Positions 16,496 to 24,508 of a stretch of DNA of 64,000 bases are shown piece by piece (within the stretch, counting starts at the first letter, position 1; every line of letters begins with the position of its first letter). The stretch is from Chitinophaga niabensis (GTDB lineage Bacteria; Bacteroidota; Bacteroidia; Chitinophagales; Chitinophagaceae): NCBI RefSeq assembly GCF_039545795.1, contig NZ_CP154260.1, positions 3,291,001-3,355,000 of the forward strand, written 5' to 3'. A program made the position numbers and the translations under genes. The notes beneath the pieces are model-generated. The model was given only the letters and a program-made list of their open reading frames with translations, did not search any database and was not told where the DNA came from.

Positions 16496-17824
16496 TTACT
16501 TAGCAGCTACGATCTTATACAGGCCTGCGCCATGCGGGTTGATCTCAGGGGCAAAATCTCCTGTAAACGTTCCAAGTACTTTGCCCGTCCACAGATCCGT
16601 GATCACACCCGGCACCCCTACCCCGATGTCTTTCAGCGCTACCGGCACCTTCCTTTGCTCTTCGGAGATATTGAACAGCGCCAGGTATTTAATACCAGGC
16701 TCCGCCGCCGTCCAGGCCGCTTTATCCTGATCCCTGAAAAGAGGGCGGTTCCCGGTGCTTTTATTCAACACCCGCAATACCTCCTTATTGGTCAGGAGCG
16801 AAAGGGTGAACGGGTCGTTATCCGGCAGGTTTCCGCCAAACATCAGGGGGGACTTAAAAATGGCCCACAAGGTCATGAGTGTATATTGCTCATCACGCGT
16901 GAAGCGGGCCATCCTGGGCTCCCCTCTTTCCGCACGTATGCCAATACGGCCAAGCGGTAACATATCCCCATCCGGGAAAGCACCAGGCTTGCGCCATTTA
17001 TTCCAGCGTTCAAACACTTCAAAATGCTCTTTTAATTGTTTCCAGTTATCCCAGAAGTCGCCCACCGTACGCCACATGTTTGCATGCTGCTGTACATGCC
17101 CTGCATGTGCCAGCGGTGTTTCGCCGGGGGATGTGCTCAATACGATCTTTCTGCCTGTTCTGTCAATCGCCTTGCGGATCATCTCCACTTCCCCTGCAAA
17201 ATAGATGGGAGAAGAAAGATCATCTACCTTAACAAAATCCAGCCCCCAGGAGGCATACATTTCAAACAGGGAGTTGTAATACTCCTGCGCCCCGGGCTTC
17301 CCTGGCAACACGGTATACATATCGTGCAGCCACAGGCACTGGTCTTTCTCAGAATAGATATCCTTTACCCTCAGTTTTGTTCCTTTTATGGCTACATTCT
17401 TTTTCACGGCCTCCACCGGCACACCGCGCATAATATGAATACCGAATTTCAGGCCTTTGCTGTGTATATAGTCTGCCAGCGGCTTGAATCCCTTTCCGCC
17501 GGCCGCTGAAGGGAAACGGTTTACGGCAGGCAGAAAGCGGCCGTACTCATCCATGGTGAACTCCGGGTTGGTTTCATTATACCCATGCGCTTTATCGTTC
17601 GCTACATACCAGCGGATGTCCACCACAATGTAATTCCAGCCATACGACTTTAAATGCCGGGCCATATAATCTGCATTTGCTTTTACTTCAGCTTCTGTGA
17701 CTGTGGGCCCAAAGCAGTCCCAGCTGTTCCAGCCCATGGGAGGTGTAGCAGCCCAATTGTGGAAGTTTTGGGCATTCACTGTATTGGCTAAAAAGATGAA
17801 GGAAAGGAAGGTGATAATTTTCAT
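16496..17824 (-). CDS. secreted glycoside hydrolase family 27 (alpha-galactosidase type)
   Basis: A predicted retaining alpha-galactosidase-like enzyme with a signal peptide (IITFLSFIFLANTVNAQ). The family start PPMGWNSWDCFGPTVTEAEV begins at residue 28. The nucleophile is Asp201 in LDFVKVDDLSS and the acid/base is Asp287 in FPDGDMLPLG. A short C-terminal beta domain follows. 442 residues is normal for GH27. It lies 26 bases behind the ECF sigma-factor gene on the same strand. Its ATG is buried in an 18-bp RNA hairpin that begins inside the sigma gene, which suggests translation coupled to that gene. GH27 also holds other activities, so the substrate is not certain. Confidence 0.92.
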   Translation of the reverse strand: MKIITFLSFIFLANTVNAQNFHNWAATPPMGWNSWDCFGPTVTEAEVKANADYMARHLKSYGWNYIVVDIRWYVANDKAHGYNETNPEFTMDEYGRFLPAVNRFPSAAGGKGFKPLADYIHSKGLKFGIHIMRGVPVEAVKKNVAIKGTKLRVKDIYSEKDQCLWLHDMYTVLPGKPGAQEYYNSLFEMYASWGLDFVKVDDLSSPIYFAGEVEMIRKAIDRTGRKIVLSTSPGETPLAHAGHVQQHANMWRTVGDFWDNWKQLKEHFEVFERWNKWRKPGAFPDGDMLPLGRIGIRAERGEPRMARFTRDEQYTLMTLWAIFKSPLMFGGNLPDNDPFTLSLLTNKEVLRVLNKSTGNRPLFRDQDKAAWTAAEPGIKYLALFNISEEQRKVPVALKDIGVGVPGVITDLWTGKVLGTFTGDFAPEINPHGAGLYKIVAAK

Positions 17825-17865
17825 AACTGTATATCAGACATTTTAATTGTCTAATATACAGTTAT
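17823..17865 (-). promoter_or_regulatory. 18-bp hairpin over the GH27 start codon
   Basis: On the minus strand the arms ATAACTGTATATTAGACA (17865-17848) and TGTCTGATATACAGTTAT (17840-17823) pair over 18 positions with one U-G wobble and a 7-nt loop. The first arm covers the last codons and TAG stop of the sigma gene. The second arm ends with the A and T of the GH27 ATG. A seven-codon ORF (ATG at 17841, peptide MSDIQL, stop at 17821-17823) starts at the loop and its TGA overlaps the GH27 ATG. It could be a translational-coupling switch, or a DNA operator. Confidence 0.6.
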
Positions 17866-18402
17866 TATGCTGAAATATATAATGAGCCCTGCATCCATCC
17901 TTTTCAGGTGAATGAGTTCATGCTTCAGGGATCGCAGGGCACGGTTCATCTGTTTTTCTATTGTGCCGGTAGCTATCTCCAGCTCGGCGGCTATTTGCCG
18001 GTAACTCATGTCGTGCTCCTTGTGCATCCTGAAAATGAGTTGCTGCTGTTGCGGGAGTTTATTGATGGCCTGTTGGATCAACTGGTGTTTTTCTTCGTTC
18101 ATTACCTTTTCATCCGGCGATGGGGCAATATCTTCAGGGGTAATTTTTAAGAGTAATTCTTTCTGCCTCCCCCGCTTTCTCATTTCATCCAGAAATATAT
18201 TCCGGGCGTATTGCCGCAACAGGGCAAGGATGGCATGATCGTCCTTTACGGTGTGTATATGCTGCCAGAGGCGGATGTAACATTCCTGCATGATATCTTC
18301 GCACAAATGTGCTTCTCCGCACATGGCAAACAATATGGAAAAGAGCTTGTCATGTGTTTCGTCAATGATCCGCTTTAACCTGTTTTCATGATATTTCTGC
18401 AA
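17851..18402 (-). CDS. ECF-type RNA polymerase sigma factor
   Basis: Directs RNA polymerase to the neighbouring nutrient-uptake genes when released by its anti-sigma factor. A sigma-70 region 2 (about residues 15-85: DIMQECYIRLWQHI, ARNIFLDEMRKR) and region 4 (about 105-160: INKLPQQQQLIFRMHKEHDM followed by SYRQIAAEL) are clear. The tail is hydrophobic (AGLIIYFSIITVY), which is unusual. The frame has no suitable ATG; the start used is TTG at 18402. It is divergent from the FecR-type gene at 18529, with a 126-base shared promoter region. That layout is the classical Bacteroidota sigma/anti-sigma/SusCD unit. Confidence 0.92.
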   Translation of the reverse strand: MQKYHENRLKRIIDETHDKLFSILFAMCGEAHLCEDIMQECYIRLWQHIHTVKDDHAILALLRQYARNIFLDEMRKRGRQKELLLKITPEDIAPSPDEKVMNEEKHQLIQQAINKLPQQQQLIFRMHKEHDMSYRQIAAELEIATGTIEKQMNRALRSLKHELIHLKRMDAGLIIYFSIITVY

Positions 18403-18528
18403 GGGATACCTTATTTGCGTTAAAGATAAAAGGCCAAGGTTAACTAATCATTAAGCGTGTAATTGCTGTACGGGCAAATTAAATGGCGAACGTGTTGATA
18501 CTGTAAAATATATTTACCGTACTTATTT

Positions 18529-19488
18529 ATGGATAAGAAAACACTGGAAGATTTTTTCAAGGGGCATTTAACCGGCGAGGAGCGGGAGCAGGTAATGCAA
18601 TGGGTAACAGAGCAGGGTGAAGGCTGGATAGATACCTATATACAGGATAACTGGGATCTGCCGGTGGCGCATCAGATTCCTCCCCGGCAGAAAGCTTCCA
18701 TGAAGGCCAGGGTGATAGAAAATATCAGGGCGCAGCAACCTGTGCGTAAACTATGGTTGGAAATCGGCCGCGCAGCAGCTATCTTGCTGCTCCTTAGCGC
18801 GGGTGCCTGGTGGTGGATGCAGCAGCAACAGGCCCCTCCGCAATGGTATACGGTGAGCAATAACGGCGGCGGACATATCATGCTGCGGGACACTTTGCCG
18901 GATGGTACGATCATTACGCTGAATGAACATTCCAGTTTGAAATATCCTTCTTCCTATAATAAAAAGAACAGAACGGTATTTCTCAGCGGCGAAGCGTTTT
19001 TTGAAGTGCATCACGATAAGGAAAAACCCTTCATTGTAAAAGCAGGGAATGCTTCCACCCGGGTATATGGTACAGCTTTCAGTGTATCCGCCTATACTTC
19101 ATCCGGCCAGTTGCGTGTAGGATTGCAGCGGGGAAGCATTGGCGTAATATCCGATACAGCAAATGAGGAACAGGAAAAGATGCTGGTGCCCGGTGAACTG
19201 CTGATCTACAACAAGGAAAATAAAACGGTATCTATAGAAAACCAGGCACCGGAAAAGCTGGGCGCCTGGACCACGGGAAAGCTGGTGTTTTTCAAAACAC
19301 CTGGAAAAGATGTGTTCAGCCAACTGGAGCAGCGGTACGATGTACATTTCAGTAAAGACCATGAAATAGCAGAGAGAACAGTGACCGCCACTTTTGATAG
19401 CGTACCGCTAAGTAAGGTATTACAGCATATTTCTTTTGTATGGAATATCCGCTTTGAACAACGGGGAGACAGTATCTATGTAAAGTAA
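18529..19488 (+). CDS. FecR-family anti-sigma factor
   Basis: A single-pass inner-membrane anti-sigma factor that binds the sigma factor in the cytoplasm and a SusC N-terminal signal domain in the periplasm. The N-terminal ~80 residues are cytoplasmic (LEDFFKGHLTGEEREQVMQW). The membrane helix is at about residues 82-98 (AAILLLLSAGAWWWMQ). The FecR domain follows (DGTIITLNEHSSLKYPSSYN, VFLSGEAFFEVHHDKEKPF, RVYGTAFSVSAY). The C-terminal DUF4974 domain contains TGKLVFFKTPGKDVFSQLEQ. 319 residues. The partner SusC at 19598 has the STN domain expected for such signalling. Confidence 0.95.
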   Translation: MDKKTLEDFFKGHLTGEEREQVMQWVTEQGEGWIDTYIQDNWDLPVAHQIPPRQKASMKARVIENIRAQQPVRKLWLEIGRAAAILLLLSAGAWWWMQQQQAPPQWYTVSNNGGGHIMLRDTLPDGTIITLNEHSSLKYPSSYNKKNRTVFLSGEAFFEVHHDKEKPFIVKAGNASTRVYGTAFSVSAYTSSGQLRVGLQRGSIGVISDTANEEQEKMLVPGELLIYNKENKTVSIENQAPEKLGAWTTGKLVFFKTPGKDVFSQLEQRYDVHFSKDHEIAERTVTATFDSVPLSKVLQHISFVWNIRFEQRGDSIYVK

Positions 19489-19527
19489 GGGGTAACAGAT
19501 CAATCATTTTCACGCACTCAAAAATAA

Positions 19528-19551
19528 AGCGCTGTCGGGCAGGACAGCGCT
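19528..19551 (+). terminator. hairpin between FecR and SusC genes
   Basis: A 9-bp perfect stem (AGCGCTGTC with GACAGCGCT) and a 6-nt loop, 47 bases ahead of the SusC ATG. No long T-run follows, so it is more likely an attenuator or mRNA-processing element than a full stop. A similar hairpin precedes the second SusC gene. Confidence 0.55.
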
Positions 19552-19597
19552 ATTGGAAGTGCTTTACTTAAACAATAAAACAATCAACAACAAAGCT

Positions 19598-22500
19598 ATG
19601 ACAAAAAAACCAGAAAGCGTGTTGTCAAAAAAATGCGGTCCCCTGTACTGGAAGGCATGGGGCCTGTTCCTTTTGTCCCTCTTACATGCGCCATACGCTA
19701 TAGCGCAGAACATCAAAGTGGACCTTGCCAGAACGGACCTTGCCCGTGTGGTGGACGTTATTCAGCGGCAGGCCAGCGGTTATGAATTCTCCTACCAGGA
19801 AGAGGCCCTGGCAAAAGTAAAGCTGGAGCGTGTACACCTGGAAACAGGCAAACTAAAGGATGCACTGGACCAGTTACAGCAATATGGTTTAAAATATATG
19901 CTGGACGGGAAAACAGTATCCCTCCGATATGCTGCGCCCGCACCCAGGCCAGCGCCTGTACAACAGGTGTCCGATATCCGCTCCGGCGTTATTACCGACG
20001 CGGAAACGGGAGAAGTCATCATTGGCGCCACTGTTCGCGTAAAGGATGGTGATGCAGGTACATCCACCAATGAAAAAGGGGAATTCAGCATCCGGGCCAA
20101 AGCAGATGCCACCCTCATTATTAGCTTCATTGGTTACATCACTAAGGAAATAGCACTGAAAAACCAGCCTGCTGTTATCAACATCTCCCTGGCACCAGAC
20201 CAGCGGCGGCTTAAACAGGTAGTAGTAACAGCCCTGGGTATCAAACGGGATGAAAAAGCACTGGGTTATGCCGTACAGAAAGTAGCCGGGGAAGAAGTAC
20301 AGCGTGTGAAGGGGGTTGACATTGCCACTTCCCTCACCGGTAAAGTAGCCGGGCTCTTAATTCAAAACAGTACAGAATTCTTTGAAGCCCCCACCATCTC
20401 TTTGAGAGGCGGTACTCCCCTGCTGGTGATCAATGGCGTGCCTTATGGTAACATGACGCTCCGGGATATCAGTCCTGATGACATTGAAAGCATGGATGTG
20501 CTCAAAGGTTCCACCGCCGCTGCATTATACGGGCAGCGCGGCGGAGATGGCGTGCTCATCATCACCACCAAAAAAAGCGGGAGGAAAGGTGTTACGGTTT
20601 CCCTCAATAGTAATACCATGTTCAATGCAGGCTTTCTCACCCTGCCTGAAGTACAGCATAATTACAGTGCCGGTCTCGGCGGTACTTACAGCGCTACGGA
20701 TTATATCTGGGGAGACCGGCTGGATATCGGCAGAACGGCTGTACAATGGGATCCCGTGAGCAAATCACTGAAAGAGATGCCACTCACTTCCCGTGGTAAG
20801 GATAACTTTAAGAATTTCCTGGAGCCCAGTTTCATCACCAATAATAATATCAGCGTTACACAAACCGGGGAGAACGGAAGTTTCCGTGTTTCTTTAACCG
20901 ATATCTATAATAAAGGCCAATACCCTAACGCCAAAGGGAATATGATCAATTTCTCCATGGGCGGCGAAATAAAAGTGGGCAGCCGGTTCAACCTGGAAGC
21001 AACAGTGGGTTACAATAAGCGCAAGTCTCCACAGATCTGGGGCAGCGGTTATGGCAACCAGGGTTATATCTATAACCTGCTGATGTGGACAGGCCCTGAA
21101 TACGATGTTACACAGTTCCGTGATTACTGGGTTACACCGGGTAAAGAACAGAACTGGATGTATAAAACATGGTACGATAACCCTTACCTGATCGCCTATG
21201 AAAAACTGAATGCAATAGATCAGAATACCTATAATGCCAGTCTTTCTGCAGGTTACACCTTATTCTCCGGTGCACGCCTGCAATTCAGGAGCGGTATGGA
21301 TTACTATGGCAATGAGGATACCAAACGTAATCCTATCAATATCAATTCTACCCGTGGTGGTTATGAATCCAAAGGATTGTACATGCTGAGCCAGTTAACA
21401 GGTTTCAGTATTAACAACGACCTGCTTTTCACCATCAATAAAAAAGTGGGCAACCTGGGTATTGACGGACTTGCGGGAGGAACCATCTATTATTTCCGCA
21501 ATAATGTGCTCACGGGCAAAACAAGGGGCGGGCTTTCCATTCCCGGCCTTTACTCCCTGGCATCTTCTGTGGAACGCCCGGATGTAATTGCCGGCCAGTC
21601 CGCCAAACAGGTGAACAGTCTTTTCGGTAAGCTCACCCTCTCCTGGAAAAGTGCATTTTTTGTGGACGTAACAGGCAGGAATGATTGGAGTTCTACCCTT
21701 CCAAAAGCCAGCCGTTCTTATTTCTACCCTTCCGTGGGCGCCAGCACGGTATTATCGGAACTGTTCAAAATGCCAAAGTGGATGGACTTCTGGAAAGTGC
21801 GCGGGTCCTGGGCTTTATCCAAAGGCGACCTGGGCATCTATGCTACCAACAGAACCTATGCCACTGCGCTGGGTGTTTGGGAAGGGCTTAATACCGGTAG
21901 TTATCCTACCAATATCTTCGATGGCAGTATCAATCCTAAAACAGCGCGCACCTGGGAAGTGGGCACGATGGCCTATTTCCTGAAGAACCGCCTGCAGGCA
22001 GATATCACTTACTACAACAAATACAGTTACAACCAGCAGGCGAACGCAGAGATCTCTTCCGCCTCCGGTTTTACCACAACCCTGGTAAATACGGATGAAT
22101 CCTATGTACGCCGTGGCGTGGAGATCACCATTGGCGGTACACCTATCAACGGCGTGCTGCGCTGGGATGCCATGTTCAATTGGTCCACTTCCCACGAATA
22201 TTACAAAACGCTGGACAAGGAATATTCCTCTGATAACCTGTGGACGAAAGTGGGTGAGCGCAGAGATGCTTACGTAACAGAACCATGGGAAAAAGACCCG
22301 CAGGGGAATGTAGTGCACCAGGATAATGGCCTTCCGCTGATGAGTAAATACCCTGCCCGTATCGGTTACATGGATCCCAGCTGGATCTGGGGTTTTACCA
22401 ACAGCTTCGCTTACCGCAATTTCATTTTCAGCTTTAGTTTCGATGGCAGAGTTGGCGGCCTGATGTATGAATACATGAATAACAAAATGTGGGATACCGG

Positions 22501-22942
22501 CGCGCATCCTGAAAGCGATAATCAGTATCGTTATGACGAGGTGGTGAACCACAAGATCACTTACATCGGCAAAGGTGTAAAAGTGCTTTCCGGGGAAATG
22601 AAACAGGATAAATACGGCAGGATCATAGAAGATACACGTGTGTTTGCGAAGAACGACATCCCCGTTTCCTACGAAGCCTATTCCCGCGAGTTTGCGGATG
22701 GCACGCCGGGTGGTGCGCTTGATCCCACATTCCTGAAGCTCCGCGAAGTATCACTTCAATATAACCTTCCTGTGAATGTATTCAGGAAAATAGGTGCCAG
22801 TGCTGCTTCCGTTGCTTTAACCGGGCAGAATGTGCTGATCTGGAGGAAACAATTCAAGTATGCAGATCCGGACAAAGGTAAGGATGACCTGAACTCTCCT
22901 TCTAACCGGTACATTGGTATGAACATCAAGCTTACTTTCTGA
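19598..22942 (+). CDS. SusC/RagA TonB-linked outer-membrane transporter with STN domain
   Basis: An outer-membrane beta barrel that imports oligosaccharides or similar nutrients with its SusD lid, powered by TonB. The signal peptide is WGLFLLSLLHAPYAIAQ. The STN/secretin domain (about residues 35-105) talks to FecR. A carboxypeptidase-regulatory-like domain follows (SGVITDAETGEVIIGATVRV), then the plug with the SusC signature block (SPDDIESMDVLKGSTAAALY). The barrel ends in an aromatic residue (NIKLTF). 1114 residues from the ATG at 19598; an in-frame TTG at 19553 overlaps the hairpin and is less likely. Confidence 0.96.
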   Translation: MTKKPESVLSKKCGPLYWKAWGLFLLSLLHAPYAIAQNIKVDLARTDLARVVDVIQRQASGYEFSYQEEALAKVKLERVHLETGKLKDALDQLQQYGLKYMLDGKTVSLRYAAPAPRPAPVQQVSDIRSGVITDAETGEVIIGATVRVKDGDAGTSTNEKGEFSIRAKADATLIISFIGYITKEIALKNQPAVINISLAPDQRRLKQVVVTALGIKRDEKALGYAVQKVAGEEVQRVKGVDIATSLTGKVAGLLIQNSTEFFEAPTISLRGGTPLLVINGVPYGNMTLRDISPDDIESMDVLKGSTAAALYGQRGGDGVLIITTKKSGRKGVTVSLNSNTMFNAGFLTLPEVQHNYSAGLGGTYSATDYIWGDRLDIGRTAVQWDPVSKSLKEMPLTSRGKDNFKNFLEPSFITNNNISVTQTGENGSFRVSLTDIYNKGQYPNAKGNMINFSMGGEIKVGSRFNLEATVGYNKRKSPQIWGSGYGNQGYIYNLLMWTGPEYDVTQFRDYWVTPGKEQNWMYKTWYDNPYLIAYEKLNAIDQNTYNASLSAGYTLFSGARLQFRSGMDYYGNEDTKRNPININSTRGGYESKGLYMLSQLTGFSINNDLLFTINKKVGNLGIDGLAGGTIYYFRNNVLTGKTRGGLSIPGLYSLASSVERPDVIAGQSAKQVNSLFGKLTLSWKSAFFVDVTGRNDWSSTLPKASRSYFYPSVGASTVLSELFKMPKWMDFWKVRGSWALSKGDLGIYATNRTYATALGVWEGLNTGSYPTNIFDGSINPKTARTWEVGTMAYFLKNRLQADITYYNKYSYNQQANAEISSASGFTTTLVNTDESYVRRGVEITIGGTPINGVLRWDAMFNWSTSHEYYKTLDKEYSSDNLWTKVGERRDAYVTEPWEKDPQGNVVHQDNGLPLMSKYPARIGYMDPSWIWGFTNSFAYRNFIFSFSFDGRVGGLMYEYMNNKMWDTGAHPESDNQYRYDEVVNHKITYIGKGVKVLSGEMKQDKYGRIIEDTRVFAKNDIPVSYEAYSREFADGTPGGALDPTFLKLREVSLQYNLPVNVFRKIGASAASVALTGQNVLIWRKQFKYADPDKGKDDLNSPSNRYIGMNIKLTF

Positions 22943-22963
22943 TCAAAGACAAACAAGGTAATT

Positions 22964-24499
22964 ATGTACAAGCAATATATAACGATATTACTGGCGGCCA
23001 TCCTGCTCAGCAGCTGCTCAAAGTTTGAGAAGATCAATACTGATCCGAACAAAACAACCATCGTGACTTCAGAGATGCTGGCCACTACCCTGCTGCTGGA
23101 CGTCACTAAAACCACATTTAAATCAGGTACTGATTTCATGCGCCCGCATATGCTGGGCAAATACACCTGCTGGTCTTCCAGCGCCAACGAAGAGCAATAC
23201 AACCGCCTGGGCCGTACAGAGTTCTTTGACCGTTTGGTGGTATTGAACAATATCGAAAAAATGATATCGCTGGCCACCAGCAGCGAACTGAAGAATTCCT
23301 ATACTGCCCTGGGCCATGCTCTCCGGGCCTGGCGCTTTTTTGAACTCACCATGCAGGTGGGAGACATTCCTTATTCCCAGGCTTTGAAAGGCGAAACGGA
23401 AGGCATCATCAAACCGGATTATGATCAGCAGAAAGAAGTGTTCCTGGGCATTCTGCAGGAACTGGACAAAGCAGACAGCCTCTTTGCCAAAGGCGTTAAT
23501 TTTGGTGGCGACCCCATTTATGGCGGCAATACGCTGAAGTGGCGGAAAATGGTGAATACCTTTCAGCTGAAAGTACTGATCAATCTCTTCCGTAAAACGG
23601 CGGATACAGATCTGAAGGTGATCACCCGCTTCCAGAAGATCATGAACGGTATGCCCTTGTTTGAGGGGAATGAAGATAATTTCCAGTTGAAATTCTTTGA
23701 CAAATCCGGCGAGAAGTATCCTTTTTACAAGGAAGGCAACCAGTCCTACGTATACATCATGCTGAGCAGCGTGATCGTGGATTCTTTAAAAAACCTGCAG
23801 GACCGCCGTCTTTTCTATTACACCAATCCTTCCCCGGTGAAGATAGAACAGGGCATGGCGGTGAATAACTGGAATGCCTATATTGGCCTTGATCCTTCCA
23901 TGCTCTATTCCAATCTGACGCAGATTGCAGGCTCACGGGATTATTCCACTATTAACGACCGTTACCTGGAATTAGCAACCGGAGAGCCTATTTACCTGCT
24001 GAGTTACGCGGAATTAAAATTCATGCAGGCAGAAGCAGTGGTAAGAGGATGGATCAGCGGCGATGCCGCCACTTATTACAACGCAGGTGTAACCGCAGCG
24101 ATGAAGTTTGTAACAGATAACACACCGGATGAAGCGCGTTATCATCATAATATGCAGATCACTAATGATTATGTGCAGAACGTTTATTTAAAACAACCTG
24201 CCGTTACATTCTCTTCGCAACCTGATCAGCAACTGAAACAAATATTCCTGCAAAAATATCTCTCCACTTACCTGCAGGATCCCGGCCATGCTTTCTATGA
24301 ATACAGGCGCACCGGTTATCCTGTATTCCCTGTGAACCCGGCTTCTAATATGAATATCCCTTCAGATAAGATCCCCAGCCGCTGGATGTATCCGCAAAAG
24401 GAACTGGACTTCAACAGCGTACACCTCTCTGATGCTGTACAGCGCCAGTATGGGAACGATGATGTGAATGGGCAGATGTGGTTACTGAAGGCTAACTAA
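22964..24499 (+). CDS. SusD/RagB-like outer-membrane lipoprotein
   Basis: The surface lid and ligand-binding partner of the SusC gene 21 bases upstream. The lipoprotein signal is YKQYITILLAAILLSSCSKF (Cys near residue 17). The family start FEKINTDPNKTTI is typical of the SusD-like_2 group. TPR-like helical regions include YTALGHALRAWRFFELTMQV and LLSYAELKFMQAEAVVRGW, and the C-terminal block is GHAFYEYRRTGYPVFP. 511 residues. Ligand unknown; the neighbouring GH27 and phosphatase suggest a sugar or phosphorylated compound. Confidence 0.95.
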   Translation: MYKQYITILLAAILLSSCSKFEKINTDPNKTTIVTSEMLATTLLLDVTKTTFKSGTDFMRPHMLGKYTCWSSSANEEQYNRLGRTEFFDRLVVLNNIEKMISLATSSELKNSYTALGHALRAWRFFELTMQVGDIPYSQALKGETEGIIKPDYDQQKEVFLGILQELDKADSLFAKGVNFGGDPIYGGNTLKWRKMVNTFQLKVLINLFRKTADTDLKVITRFQKIMNGMPLFEGNEDNFQLKFFDKSGEKYPFYKEGNQSYVYIMLSSVIVDSLKNLQDRRLFYYTNPSPVKIEQGMAVNNWNAYIGLDPSMLYSNLTQIAGSRDYSTINDRYLELATGEPIYLLSYAELKFMQAEAVVRGWISGDAATYYNAGVTAAMKFVTDNTPDEARYHHNMQITNDYVQNVYLKQPAVTFSSQPDQQLKQIFLQKYLSTYLQDPGHAFYEYRRTGYPVFPVNPASNMNIPSDKIPSRWMYPQKELDFNSVHLSDAVQRQYGNDDVNGQMWLLKAN

Positions 24500-24508
24500 A
24501 TTTATTTT

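Noticed and set aside
19553..19597. Extended SusC start at TTG 19553
   Set aside because: Would begin inside the hairpin and put extra residues before a normal signal peptide; the ATG at 19598 is better.
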